A DNA stretch of 10,559 nt from Comamonadaceae bacterium (lineage in GTDB: Bacteria; Pseudomonadota; Gammaproteobacteria; Burkholderiales; Burkholderiaceae_C): the NCBI GenBank assembly GCA_947451445.1, contig CANFZJ010000072.1, forward strand, positions 1-10,559. The letters are read 5' to 3'. Below are positions 1 through 6,345 of the stretch, piece by piece (position 1 is the stretch's first letter; each line of letters begins with the position of its first letter). The notes beneath the pieces are model-generated. The model was not told the DNA's origin. It did no database searches and saw only the letters and a program-made list of their open reading frames with translations. Position numbers and translations under genes: made by a program.

Positions 1-722
1 ACATCCCGCCGGACGCGCTGGAGGTGTTCCTCGAAGCCTTTGAAGGCCCGCTGGATTTGCTGCTGTACCTGATCCGCAAGCAGAACTTCAACATTCTCGA
101 CATCCCCATGGCCGGGCTGACGCGCCAGTACCTGGTGTATGTGGACGAAATCCGCAGCCGCAACCTGGAGCTGGCGGCCGACTACCTGCTGATGGCAGCG
201 ATGCTGATCGAGATCAAGTCGCGCATGCTGCTGCCGCCCAAAAAGGTAGCCGAAGGCGAAGAGGCCGAAGACCCGCGCGCCGCCCTGGTACGCCGCCTGC
301 TGGAATACGAGCAGATCAAGCTGGCCGCGGCCCGGCTCAACGCCCTGCCCCAGTTTGGCCGTGACTTTTTGAAAGCCCAGGTGTATATCGAGCAAGCGCT
401 GCAACCGCGCCTGCCCGACGTGCACGTGGCCGACCTGCAAGAAGCCTGGCGCGACATATTGCGCCGTGCCAAACTAGTCCAGCACCACAAGATCAGCCGT
501 GAAGAGCTGTCGGTGCGTGAACACATGGGTTTTCTGCTGAAAACCCTGCAAGGCCGCAAGTTTGTCGAATTTGAAGAGCTGTTCGACCCCGGCAAAGGCA
601 TGTCGGTGCTAGTCGTGACCTTCATCGCCCTGCTGGAGCTGGCCAAGGAAACGCTGGTCGAAATCGTGCAGGCCGAGGCCTTTGCGCCGATTTACGTGCG
701 GCTGGCGTATTCGCCGGTCTAG
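1..722 (+). CDS. scpA: Segregation and condensation protein A (ScpA), 5' end missing
   Basis: ScpA is the kleisin subunit of the bacterial SMC-ScpA-ScpB condensin, which bridges SMC heads and helps compact and segregate the chromosome. The open frame runs from base 3 with no stop, so the true start lies upstream of the window; a GTG at 24 is only an internal Val codon. About 239 residues are visible, ending at TAG 720-722. The N-terminal kleisin signature is clear (FEGPLDLLLYLIRKQ, then a DIPMAGLTRQYL segment), followed by the helix LLMAAMLIEIKSRMLLP. The charged middle and the C-terminal winged-helix part (FEELFDPGKG, then VTFIALLELAKE) are both present and end at a normal place. scpB often follows scpA, but here the next gene is convergent and unrelated. 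Family assignment is firm; only the N-terminus is unknown. Confidence 0.95.
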   Translation, partial: IPPDALEVFLEAFEGPLDLLLYLIRKQNFNILDIPMAGLTRQYLVYVDEIRSRNLELAADYLLMAAMLIEIKSRMLLPPKKVAEGEEAEDPRAALVRRLLEYEQIKLAAARLNALPQFGRDFLKAQVYIEQALQPRLPDVHVADLQEAWRDILRRAKLVQHHKISREELSVREHMGFLLKTLQGRKFVEFEELFDPGKGMSVLVVTFIALLELAKETLVEIVQAEAFAPIYVRLAYSPV

Positions 723-767
723 CCCTCGCGGCAAACGCAACGGACTCCCTTCCAGAACACCGCAGAA

Positions 768-848
768 CTGGCTTTGCCAGGCTGCTGGTGTTGCCCCCTG
801 CAAGGGGGTTGGCGTAGCGACACGCAGTGCGCGCAGACTGGGGGTGAG
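768..848. repeat. Hairpin-rich interspersed repeat, likely bidirectional terminator
   Basis: This lies in the gap between two convergent genes. It contains a perfect hairpin CTGGC-TTT-GCCAG (768-780), then CCCCC-TGCAA-GGGGG (794-808), then GCGT and ACGC arms (812-815, 822-825) and CAGT and ACTG arms (825-828, 837-840), ending in a GGGGG-containing run. Several stacked short palindromes suggest a REP-like element rather than a single terminator. I recall similar CCCCCTGCAAGGGGG-type repeats as common between genes in Comamonadaceae, but this is from memory and unchecked. There is no U-tract, so classical intrinsic termination is not certain; a role in stopping convergent transcription or protecting mRNA ends is inferred from position. 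Confidence 0.6.
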
Positions 849-851
849 CCA

Positions 852-1691
852 CTACCCGCCGAAATGTTTGCGGTAGCGCGATGGCAAATCCGCAATCCGC
901 AACATCATCGGCAAGTCCGCCGTATTGAAATCCGGGTCCCACGCGGGCGCGCCCAACACCCGCGCACCCAGGCGCAGATAGCCCTTGATCAAGGCTGGTG
1001 GTTCGATCAGCAACGTGCTGTCAAACTGCTCGATAGGCAAGGCCAGGCGCGGCTGCACGTGGTATTCGATCGGTGCCATGTGCGTCTTTTGCAGCTGTTG
1101 CCAGATGCTGGCCGCCGCGTCGCCACTGACCAGTCCGTTGTGCAGCATGGGAATGCTGGCGCAGCCCACCATGGTGTCCAACTGGTTGCGCTGCATGAAC
1201 TCGGCCAACGCCCCCCACAGCGCCAGAATCACGCCACCGTGGCGGTGCTCGGCGTGTACGCAGCTGCGGCCCAGTTCCACCATGCGGCTGCGCAGCGTGC
1301 GCAAGCGCACCAGGTCAAACTCGGTGTCGCTGTAGGTGCTGCCCACGCGCTTGGCCTGCACCGGCGTCAGCACCCGGTAGGTGCCGATCACCTCTTGCGT
1401 CGCCGTATCACGCACCAGCAAATGCTCGCAAAAATCGTCAAACAAATCCACGTCATGGCCGGGCAGCCGGGTGGCCAGGCGCGCGCCCATCTCCACCGCG
1501 AACACCTGGTACCTCAGACGCTGGGCTTCCCGAACCTCATCCTGGTGCCGCGCCCAGGAAACCGCGATGCCGCCGACATCCGGCGCAGCTTGCGTAACCA
1601 CCCGTTCGTCGCGTCGATGAAGTGACCCCCGAAGCAAAGATGACGGAGTCAGCGGCGACAGCGCAAAGGTAGGGGTAGGCAGTTCTTTCAT
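852..1691 (-). CDS. GNAT-fold N-acyltransferase, OlsB-like
   Basis: This is a 279-residue protein of the GNAT acyltransferase group that includes OlsB, which joins a 3-hydroxyacyl chain from acyl carrier protein to ornithine in the first step of ornithine lipid synthesis. Visible family features are RLRYQVFAVEMG (58-69), FDDFCEHLLV (84-93), the acyl-donor-binding strand and loop VELGRSCVHAEHR (138-150), CASIP (177-181) and a C-terminal PALIKGYLRLGARV segment. The ATG at 1691 has a good AGGAG site seven bases upstream. The usual partner olsA, a lyso-lipid acyltransferase, is not next to it. It follows the DUF2325-like gene by 60 bases on the same strand with no clear terminator, so partial read-through from the haem operon is possible. 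The substrate (ornithine, another amino acid or a peptide) cannot be told from sequence alone. Confidence 0.85.
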   Translation of the reverse strand: MKELPTPTFALSPLTPSSLLRGSLHRRDERVVTQAAPDVGGIAVSWARHQDEVREAQRLRYQVFAVEMGARLATRLPGHDVDLFDDFCEHLLVRDTATQEVIGTYRVLTPVQAKRVGSTYSDTEFDLVRLRTLRSRMVELGRSCVHAEHRHGGVILALWGALAEFMQRNQLDTMVGCASIPMLHNGLVSGDAAASIWQQLQKTHMAPIEYHVQPRLALPIEQFDSTLLIEPPALIKGYLRLGARVLGAPAWDPDFNTADLPMMLRIADLPSRYRKHFGG

Positions 1692-1751
1692 GGACTTCTC
1701 CTTGTGTTGGGGGTGAGTCTGAAAGTTGTGTGTGACGGGGGTGTGTAGGTT

Positions 1752-2165
1752 TTATGGCGGTTGGATGACAAGCCCCTCGCTGCCCTCCACCAGCACGCAC
1801 CCCTTCCCCGTCCGCCTACAGCCGTCGTCTTCCCGCCAATACCCGCCATGGCTGACGCAGCCGGTTTGGCAAATAACCCAGTCGGCAGCGGCGGCGTGGG
1901 CGGTCAGGTCTTCTGGCGGCTCGGGCTCCAACTGCACCAGCGAATCGCGCAGCCAGGCCAGCAGGGTGGCCTGCACCACCACGCGGGCGCGCAGCCGCAT
2001 GATCTGGGCTTGCAGGGCCTGGATTTGCTGCTGGTGGTCGCACACCAGGGTGGTGACGCGGGACTGGGCTCCGGCCAGCATGCGGACCAGGGCGGTGTAT
2101 TCGCAAGCGACGTCGGACGGTGGCTTGGCCTTCAGGGGGTGGATACGAACGGGGTGGGTTTGCAT
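1752..2165 (-). CDS. Small haem-operon protein with coiled coil and DUF2325-like C-terminus
   Basis: This 137-residue cytoplasmic protein has no signal peptide or membrane segment. Residues about 45-80 are helical and rich in Gln, Leu and Arg (HQQQIQALQAQIMRLRARV), likely a short coiled coil. Residues 94-127 (ADWVICQTGCVSH, then GGYW, GCRRTGKGCVLV) resemble the C-terminal half of DUF2325 domains, which carry an aDxVixxTxxVSHxAyxxxK-type segment; the N-terminal half of that domain is not evident. Six cysteines (21, 42, 99, 103, 116, 123) could bind metal or haem, or act in redox; this is inference. The start was set at the second of two in-frame ATGs (2171 and 2165): a GAGAGGA site directly abuts the first and sits six bases from the second. 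It starts 11 bases after the hmuV stop, so it is surely the same transcript. Function unknown. Confidence 0.8.
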   Translation of the reverse strand: MQTHPVRIHPLKAKPPSDVACEYTALVRMLAGAQSRVTTLVCDHQQQIQALQAQIMRLRARVVVQATLLAWLRDSLVQLEPEPPEDLTAHAAAADWVICQTGCVSHGGYWREDDGCRRTGKGCVLVEGSEGLVIQPP

Positions 2166-2176
2166 GAACATTCCTC

Positions 2177-2965
2177 TCAAGCCATCAACAGTTGCGGGCA
2201 GCCATCGGCCCCCTGTACGGTGTGCACGTCTACCTGCCAAATGCGGCTGACGGTAGCCACGTCCAGCACCTCCACGGGCGGGCCGTCGGCCTGCACCTGG
2301 CCGTCTTGCAGCAGCAGTGCCTGGTCGGCGTAGCGCAGGGCCAGCTTCAGGTCGTGCAGCACGGCCACCACCCCCACGCCGTGGCTGTGCGCCCAGCGGC
2401 GGGCCAGGCGCAGCACGGCGTGCTGGTGGTGCACGTCCAGCGCGGCAGTGGGCTCGTCCAGCAGCAGCCAGCGGCTCTGGCCGTCGGGCACGGGCTCCCA
2501 GATTTGCGCCAGCACCCGGGCCAGCTGGGCGCGGGCACGCTCGCCGCCGCTGAGGGTGTTGAGCACGCGGTGCGCCAGGGCCAGCACGCCGGTAGCCTGC
2601 ATGGCGCGCTGCACGATGTCGGTCTCAACCGCGCTGGGTTTGTGCCGATGCGGGTGGCGGCCCAGTTCAACCACGTCTTGCACGGTGTAGTCAAAGGCGA
2701 TGGACAGGTCTTGCGGCAGCAGCGCCCGGCGGCAGGCCAGCGCCTGGGCCGAATAGCCGCCCAGCGGCTCGCCCTGCAAAAACACCTGGCCCCGGCTGGC
2801 CCGGCGCTGTCCGCACAGCAGCGACAACAGGGTGGACTTGCCCGCGCCGTTGGGCCCGAGGATGGCGGCAAACTGCCCGGTGGCAAAGCGCGCCGACAGC
2901 GAATGCAGCAGCGTGGCCCCGCCGATGACGCAGGACACAGCCTGGGCTTCCAAAAAATGGTTCAT
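2177..2965 (-). CDS. hmuV: Haem ABC transporter ATP-binding protein HmuV
   Basis: HmuV is the cytoplasmic ATPase that powers HmuU to move haem from periplasm to cytoplasm. The 262 residues match the usual length. All ABC motifs are intact: Walker A GPNGAGKST (37-45), Q-loop Gln in LLPQD (85), signature LSGGER (138-143), Walker B WLLLDEPT (166-173), and switch His in AVLHD (204). A linker between signature and Walker B carrying IWEPVPDGQSR is typical of proteobacterial haemin ATPases. Its ATG overlaps the hmuU stop in an ATGA (2962-2965), and it also has its own AAGGAG site six bases upstream. The FecCD-type partner and HmuT and HmuS neighbours favour haem over siderophore or cobalamin, although the ATPase alone would not discriminate. 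Confidence 0.95.
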   Translation of the reverse strand: MNHFLEAQAVSCVIGGATLLHSLSARFATGQFAAILGPNGAGKSTLLSLLCGQRRASRGQVFLQGEPLGGYSAQALACRRALLPQDLSIAFDYTVQDVVELGRHPHRHKPSAVETDIVQRAMQATGVLALAHRVLNTLSGGERARAQLARVLAQIWEPVPDGQSRWLLLDEPTAALDVHHQHAVLRLARRWAHSHGVGVVAVLHDLKLALRYADQALLLQDGQVQADGPPVEVLDVATVSRIWQVDVHTVQGADGCPQLLMA

Positions 2966-3996
2966 ACCCGCTCCTTGAATTGACGCAGTAGAGCCAAGAA
3001 AAACGGCACGCCAACCAACGCAGTCAGCACGCCCAGCGGCAGCTCGGCCGGGGCCACCGCCGTGCGGGCCACGCTGTCGGCCAGCAGCACCAGGGCCGCG
3101 CCCAGCATGGCCGAGCCAGGCAGCACCGTGCGGTGGTCCGGCCCGGCTACGAGGCGCACGCAGTGCGGGGCCAGCAGGCCGACGAAGCCGATCATCCCGG
3201 TGGTGGCGGTGACCGCGCCCACGGCCAGCGCGGTGATGGCCACGGCGCGGCGCTTGGTGGCCTCCACGTCCACGCCCAGGAGCACGGCCTGGGCTTCGCC
3301 CAATGCAATGGCATTTAGGGCTCTAGCGCAGGTACTACCTGCGCAGAAAGCTATTAAAACGATAGCAACCACCAAAACCACGGCACTCCAGCGGGCCCCG
3401 CCCAAACTGCCCAGCAGCCAGAACTGGATGCTGCGCAGCTGCTCGTCGCTGGCCAGAAAGGTCAAAAACCCCAGCCCGGCCCCGGCCAGCGCGTTGATGG
3501 CTACGCCCGCCAACAGCATCAGGCCAACGCGGGTGCTACCTTGCGACTGGGCCAGCGCGTAGATCAGCACGGTCACGGTCAGGCTGCCGGCAAACGCCAT
3601 CAGCACCAGGGTCCAACTGCCCAGGCTGCGCGGCAAGTCGGGAAAGTAGCGGCTGCCCAGCACGATGGTGATGCCTGCCGCCAGCGCCGCGCCACTGCTG
3701 ACGCCAATCAAGCCGGGGTCGGCCAGCGGGTTGCGAAACAGGCCCTGCATCAGCGCCCCGGACATGCCCAGCCCCGCCCCCGCCGCCAGCCCCAGCAGCA
3801 GGCGCGGCAGGCGGATGTTTAAAAAGACCAGCTGCGCAGGCGAGCCGTCCAGCCCGCCGGACAGCAGCGCCCACAGGGTGCGCGCGATCGACGCCAAGTC
3901 CATCGCGTAAGCCCCGCGTGCGCTGGCACTGAGCAGGCTGGCCAGCACCAGCGCGCTGCCCAGCAGCATGACCTGGGAGCGGCTCAGTCGGTTCAT
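2962..3996 (-). CDS. hmuU: Haem ABC transporter permease HmuU (FecCD/BtuC family)
   Basis: HmuU forms, as a homodimer, the inner-membrane channel of the haem importer. The 344 residues are the family norm and predict about ten membrane helices. Family landmarks are NIRLPRLLLGLAAGAGLGMSG (split: 60-69 and 70-80), LMQGLFRNPLADPGLIGVSSG around 82-102, the coupling region ALGEAQAVLLGV (231-242), and GMIGFVGLLAPHCVRL (267-282), with Cys where Ile is usual. The start at 3996 gives an ATGA overlap with the hmuT stop; no good ribosome site lies upstream, which fits translational coupling. Longer in-frame extensions overlap hmuT and look unlike any permease. Residues 210-225 are encoded by a palindromic repeat element (3324-3367), the one odd feature: the frame and helix pattern are kept. 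Confidence 0.95.
   Translation of the reverse strand: MNRLSRSQVMLLGSALVLASLLSASARGAYAMDLASIARTLWALLSGGLDGSPAQLVFLNIRLPRLLLGLAAGAGLGMSGALMQGLFRNPLADPGLIGVSSGAALAAGITIVLGSRYFPDLPRSLGSWTLVLMAFAGSLTVTVLIYALAQSQGSTRVGLMLLAGVAINALAGAGLGFLTFLASDEQLRSIQFWLLGSLGGARWSAVVLVVAIVLIAFCAGSTCARALNAIALGEAQAVLLGVDVEATKRRAVAITALAVGAVTATTGMIGFVGLLAPHCVRLVAGPDHRTVLPGSAMLGAALVLLADSVARTAVAPAELPLGVLTALVGVPFFLALLRQFKERV
3324..3367 (-). repeat. Palindromic repeat copy A, embedded in hmuU
   Basis: On the plus strand the core is GCGCAGGTA-C-TACCTGCGC (3326-3344), a perfect inverted repeat with nine-base arms and one central base, followed by AGCTATTAAAAC (3349-3360) and a short AT-rich tail. An ungapped comparison with 8745-8788 gives 33 of 44 identical bases, including TAGCGCAG, ACCTGCGC, AGCTAT and AAAAC. 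The AT-rich tail (CTATTAAAACGATAG) stands out from the GC-rich gene around it. It is translated on the minus strand as VAIVLIAFCAGSTCAR, hydrophobic enough to sit in or beside a membrane helix. I interpret it as an inserted, domesticated repeat; chance is unlikely given the palindrome plus flank match. Confidence 0.7.
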
Positions 3997-4889
3997 GCCC
4001 AAACCATCTTTTGGTGCAACAGCTTTACCGTGGCGGGCAGGCGCGGGCCAAAGCCCAGCAGCTCCAGCGCCTCCATGTGTACCAGCGCCCGGGTTTTGAA
4101 GGCAGGGGTCAGCGCCAGCTCGGGGCGCTGCCAAAACTTGTCCAGCCCGCCCTGGGTTTCGATGCCCTGGGTGGTGGTCAGGATGACATCCGGCGCGGCG
4201 GCGGCCATCGCCTCGGCGGTCATGGGGCGGTAGCCACTAAAACCGCCGTTCGAGCCAGCCATCACGTTCTGCGCGCCGATGAAGCGCAGCATGGCGTCGG
4301 CGGCGGTTTTCTCGCCCGCCACCTGCACGCTGGCGCTGTGCGACAGGATGAACAGCACGCGCGGCTTACGGCCTTTGAACTGCAGTACCTGCTTGCGCAC
4401 CGCCGTCCATTCGGCGTCCAGCCGGGTTTGCAGGGCGCGGGCCTGGGCCTCGCGGCCCGCACCCCGGCCCACGGCCTGCAGCTTGCGCTGTACCTCGGCC
4501 CAGCTGTGGTCGGACTCGACCAGCGCCACCTTGACGCCTGCGCTGCGCAGCTGGTCCAGCACCACCGGCGGCCCGGCCTCGGTGGTGGCGATCACACTGT
4601 CGGGCCGCAGCGCCAGCAGGCCCTCGGCCGACAGGGTACGCATGTAGCCCACCTTGGCCGTGCTCTGCGCGGCCAGCGGGTACAGGCTGGTGGTGTCGGT
4701 GCCGACCAGTTGGGCCTCAGCGCCCAGGGCGTAGACGATCTCGGTAAGTGCCCCGCCGACGGTCACCAGCCGGGGTGGTTGGGTGTTCTGCGCCATCAAC
4801 GCAGCAGGGGCAAGCGTAGCGCTGGCGGCCCAGCGTAAGACGGCGCGGCGGGGTGGGTGTGGATGGGACATCGGGAATAGTTTTTTCAT
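3993..4889 (-). CDS. hmuT: Periplasmic haem-binding protein HmuT
   Basis: HmuT binds haem in the periplasm and delivers it to HmuUV. The 298-residue product begins with a signal peptide of about 33 residues, with twin arginines (PRRAVLRW, 13-20), an Ala-rich core and a likely cut after LMA. The mature part is a cluster A-2 binding protein: LVTVGGALTEIVYALG (41-56), then GTDTTSLYP (63-71), whose Tyr70 matches the conserved haem-ligating Tyr of PhuT, ShuT and HmuT; KVGYMRTLSAEGLLAL (79-94); and FILSHSASVQVAG (180-192), which supplies a possible second ligand region. ATG 4889 lies three bases after the hmuS stop; an in-frame ATG at 4871 would shorten the signal peptide n-region and is an alternative, as neither has a strong ribosome site. 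The stop overlaps the hmuU start. Confidence 0.93.
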   Translation of the reverse strand: MKKLFPMSHPHPPRRAVLRWAASATLAPAALMAQNTQPPRLVTVGGALTEIVYALGAEAQLVGTDTTSLYPLAAQSTAKVGYMRTLSAEGLLALRPDSVIATTEAGPPVVLDQLRSAGVKVALVESDHSWAEVQRKLQAVGRGAGREAQARALQTRLDAEWTAVRKQVLQFKGRKPRVLFILSHSASVQVAGEKTAADAMLRFIGAQNVMAGSNGGFSGYRPMTAEAMAAAAPDVILTTTQGIETQGGLDKFWQRPELALTPAFKTRALVHMEALELLGFGPRLPATVKLLHQKMVWA

Positions 4890-4892
4890 GCT

Positions 4893-5993
4893 TCATGCAG
4901 CCACCGCTTCTACCCCCGGCAGCTGGGCCACCAGGTCGCGCCAGGCCTGCAGCTCGGGCTGGCCGGGTTTGCGGGCACCGAAGAACATGGCCATCAGGTC
5001 GCCCTGGTGGTCAAAGGCTTCGACCGAGGTGACCACGCCGTCGGCGGTGGGTTTTTCGACCCGCCAGACATGGGCAATGGCGTCTTCGCACAGGTGCAGG
5101 TTGAAGCTGGGGTCGATCACGTTCAACCATTGGACGCCGCGAATGTCCATCGGCTCGATGCGCTTCACCGGGCCGGTGTGGATTTGGATGCAGCCGGGGC
5201 TGCCGACGAAGACCATGATGGGCGTGCCGTCGAACGATGCGATTTGCAGCAGCTCGCGCAGCGCTGCCGGGGCCAGTGTGTGGCTGAAGCGGCCACGCAT
5301 CAGGCGCAGGCTTTGCTGGCGCTCGGCTTTGAACTGCTTGAGCAGGCCAAAGAAGTCATGGGTGTCCTGCATGCCTGCCCAGGCGCTGCCCAGGCCGTCG
5401 GCGTCGATCTGCGCGTCGGGCAGTGGCGCGGTGGCGGGCACGGCGGGGCTGAACTGGGTGGTGCGGGCCGGGGCGGTGAAGCGGGCTACCACGGCGTCGA
5501 AGGCAGCCCGGTCGGTGCCAATGTCACCGTCGCGCTGGAATATTTTGTGCACGGCCTGACCGTGGGCGTCGAAGAACTGCAGGCTGACCAAGGGGAGGTT
5601 GGCCGGGTTGGCGGCCAACTCGGTGACGGCAAAGCCGGCGTGCCAGTGGTTGAAGAAGATCCGCAGGTCGATGTCTTCGCCCAGCGCCAAGCCCATCACC
5701 GGGCCTGCCGCCGACAGCTTGTGGTACACACCGGTTTTCTCGTGCACGGTGCTGGCGTTGCGGGTCAGCGCCATCAGCGGACCGCAGGGCTCCAGGGCCT
5801 GGAGCAGGTCGATCCACGGGCCGTGCAGGGGCACGGCCTTGGGCGGATAGGCATGGTCGCCGCAGTGGGCGGCCACGGCACGGCCTTCGCCCACGCCGAT
5901 GGATTCGGCGGCGTCTTTGGCCCGTTTGCCGCTGGCGCGGGCAGCGGCAAAGGCGACGCGCAGGGCGTCATCGGTCCAGGGATGGGAGTTCAT
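4893..5993 (-). CDS. hmuS: Cytoplasmic haem-handling protein HmuS (HemS/ShuS/PhuS family)
   Basis: HmuS-type proteins take haem from the importer and store it, pass it to a haem oxygenase, or in some species open the ring themselves. The 366-residue product shows the characteristic duplicated fold. The first repeat has STVHEKTGVYHKL (81-93) and IDLRIFFNHWHAGFAV (108-123); the second has VFVGSPGCIQIHTGPV (261-276), WLNVIDPSFNLHL (289-301), KPTADGVVTSVEAFD (314-328) and the end motif RKPGQPELQAW. His212 in DTHDFFGLL is the probable equivalent of the proximal haem ligand (His196 of Yersinia HemS, His209 of PhuS); this mapping is from memory. ATG 5993 overlaps the upstream TGA as ATGA and has GAGG eight bases before it; an in-frame extension to 6110 lies in the other gene and is rejected. 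No haem oxygenase gene is in the window. Confidence 0.95.
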   Translation of the reverse strand: MNSHPWTDDALRVAFAAARASGKRAKDAAESIGVGEGRAVAAHCGDHAYPPKAVPLHGPWIDLLQALEPCGPLMALTRNASTVHEKTGVYHKLSAAGPVMGLALGEDIDLRIFFNHWHAGFAVTELAANPANLPLVSLQFFDAHGQAVHKIFQRDGDIGTDRAAFDAVVARFTAPARTTQFSPAVPATAPLPDAQIDADGLGSAWAGMQDTHDFFGLLKQFKAERQQSLRLMRGRFSHTLAPAALRELLQIASFDGTPIMVFVGSPGCIQIHTGPVKRIEPMDIRGVQWLNVIDPSFNLHLCEDAIAHVWRVEKPTADGVVTSVEAFDHQGDLMAMFFGARKPGQPELQAWRDLVAQLPGVEAVAA

Positions 5994-6334
5994 TGCAGTA
6001 CCTCGTGTGTTTTGTGCCAAAGGGCGGCGCTGGCGTGTTCCAACGGCACTGTGGCAGGGGCTGGCGTTTGGATATGGGTCTGTGGCAGCCAGCGGCTGTG
6101 CAGGTTCCACAGCAGGGTTTTAAAGTCGGGCGACAGCATGGGGTGCTGCGACAGGCTGACCAGGTGCTGCACGATTTTTTGCGCCATTTGGGTGCGGTGG
6201 TCGTCGCAGCAGCCTTGCATGTAGCCGGTCATCAGCGCGAGTGAGCTGGCCAACATGGCCTCGGCGCAGGGCATGGCGTATTCCTCGTCTTCACGCATGT
6301 CGGGGTGGATGGTGTCGTCGGTGGCTTGGTTCAT
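5990..6334 (-). CDS. Uncharacterised 114-residue protein of the haem operon
   Basis: I do not recognise this protein. It has 114 residues, no signal peptide and no convincing membrane helix. The N-terminus is acidic (MREDEEYAMPCAEAML, 13-28), followed by a mostly helical centre with MTGYMQGCCDDHRTQMAQK (35-53) and LVSLSQHPMLSPDFKTLLW (58-76), and a Pro- and His-containing tail. It carries three Cys (23, 42, 43) and seven His, including the GCCDDHR cluster, so metal or haem binding is conceivable but unproven. The start has AGGAG five bases upstream and lies 11 bases after the receptor stop; the end overlaps the hmuS start as ATGA. Translational coupling to hmuS and placement between receptor and hmuS imply a job in haem uptake or haem handling. 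That the frame is real rests on the junction architecture and the well-placed ribosome site. Confidence 0.8.
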   Translation of the reverse strand: MNQATDDTIHPDMREDEEYAMPCAEAMLASSLALMTGYMQGCCDDHRTQMAQKIVQHLVSLSQHPMLSPDFKTLLWNLHSRWLPQTHIQTPAPATVPLEHASAALWHKTHEVLQ

Positions 6335-6345
6335 AGAGGCTCCTG

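Noticed and set aside
774..1625. Plus-strand frame opposite the acyltransferase gene, and similar plus-strand frames over hmuV (2192-2983) and hmuT (4011-4838)
   Set aside because: All are complementary to well-recognised genes and rich in Gln, His and Gly as expected for antisense reading of GC-rich codons.
1692..1751. Independent promoter or terminator between the DUF2325-like gene and the acyltransferase gene
   Set aside because: No convincing -35 and -10 pair and no stem with T-run were found in this 60-base gap; only a CA/C-rich stretch is visible.
4860..4896. ATG at 4896 overlapping the hmuS stop as ATGA
   Set aside because: It is out of frame with hmuT; the hmuT frame uses ATG 4889 or 4871, so the overlap is a coincidence.
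5007..6224. A 405-codon plus-strand frame opposite hmuS and the small gene
   Set aside because: Antisense shadow of hmuS with the same low-complexity composition; no ribosome site or family features.
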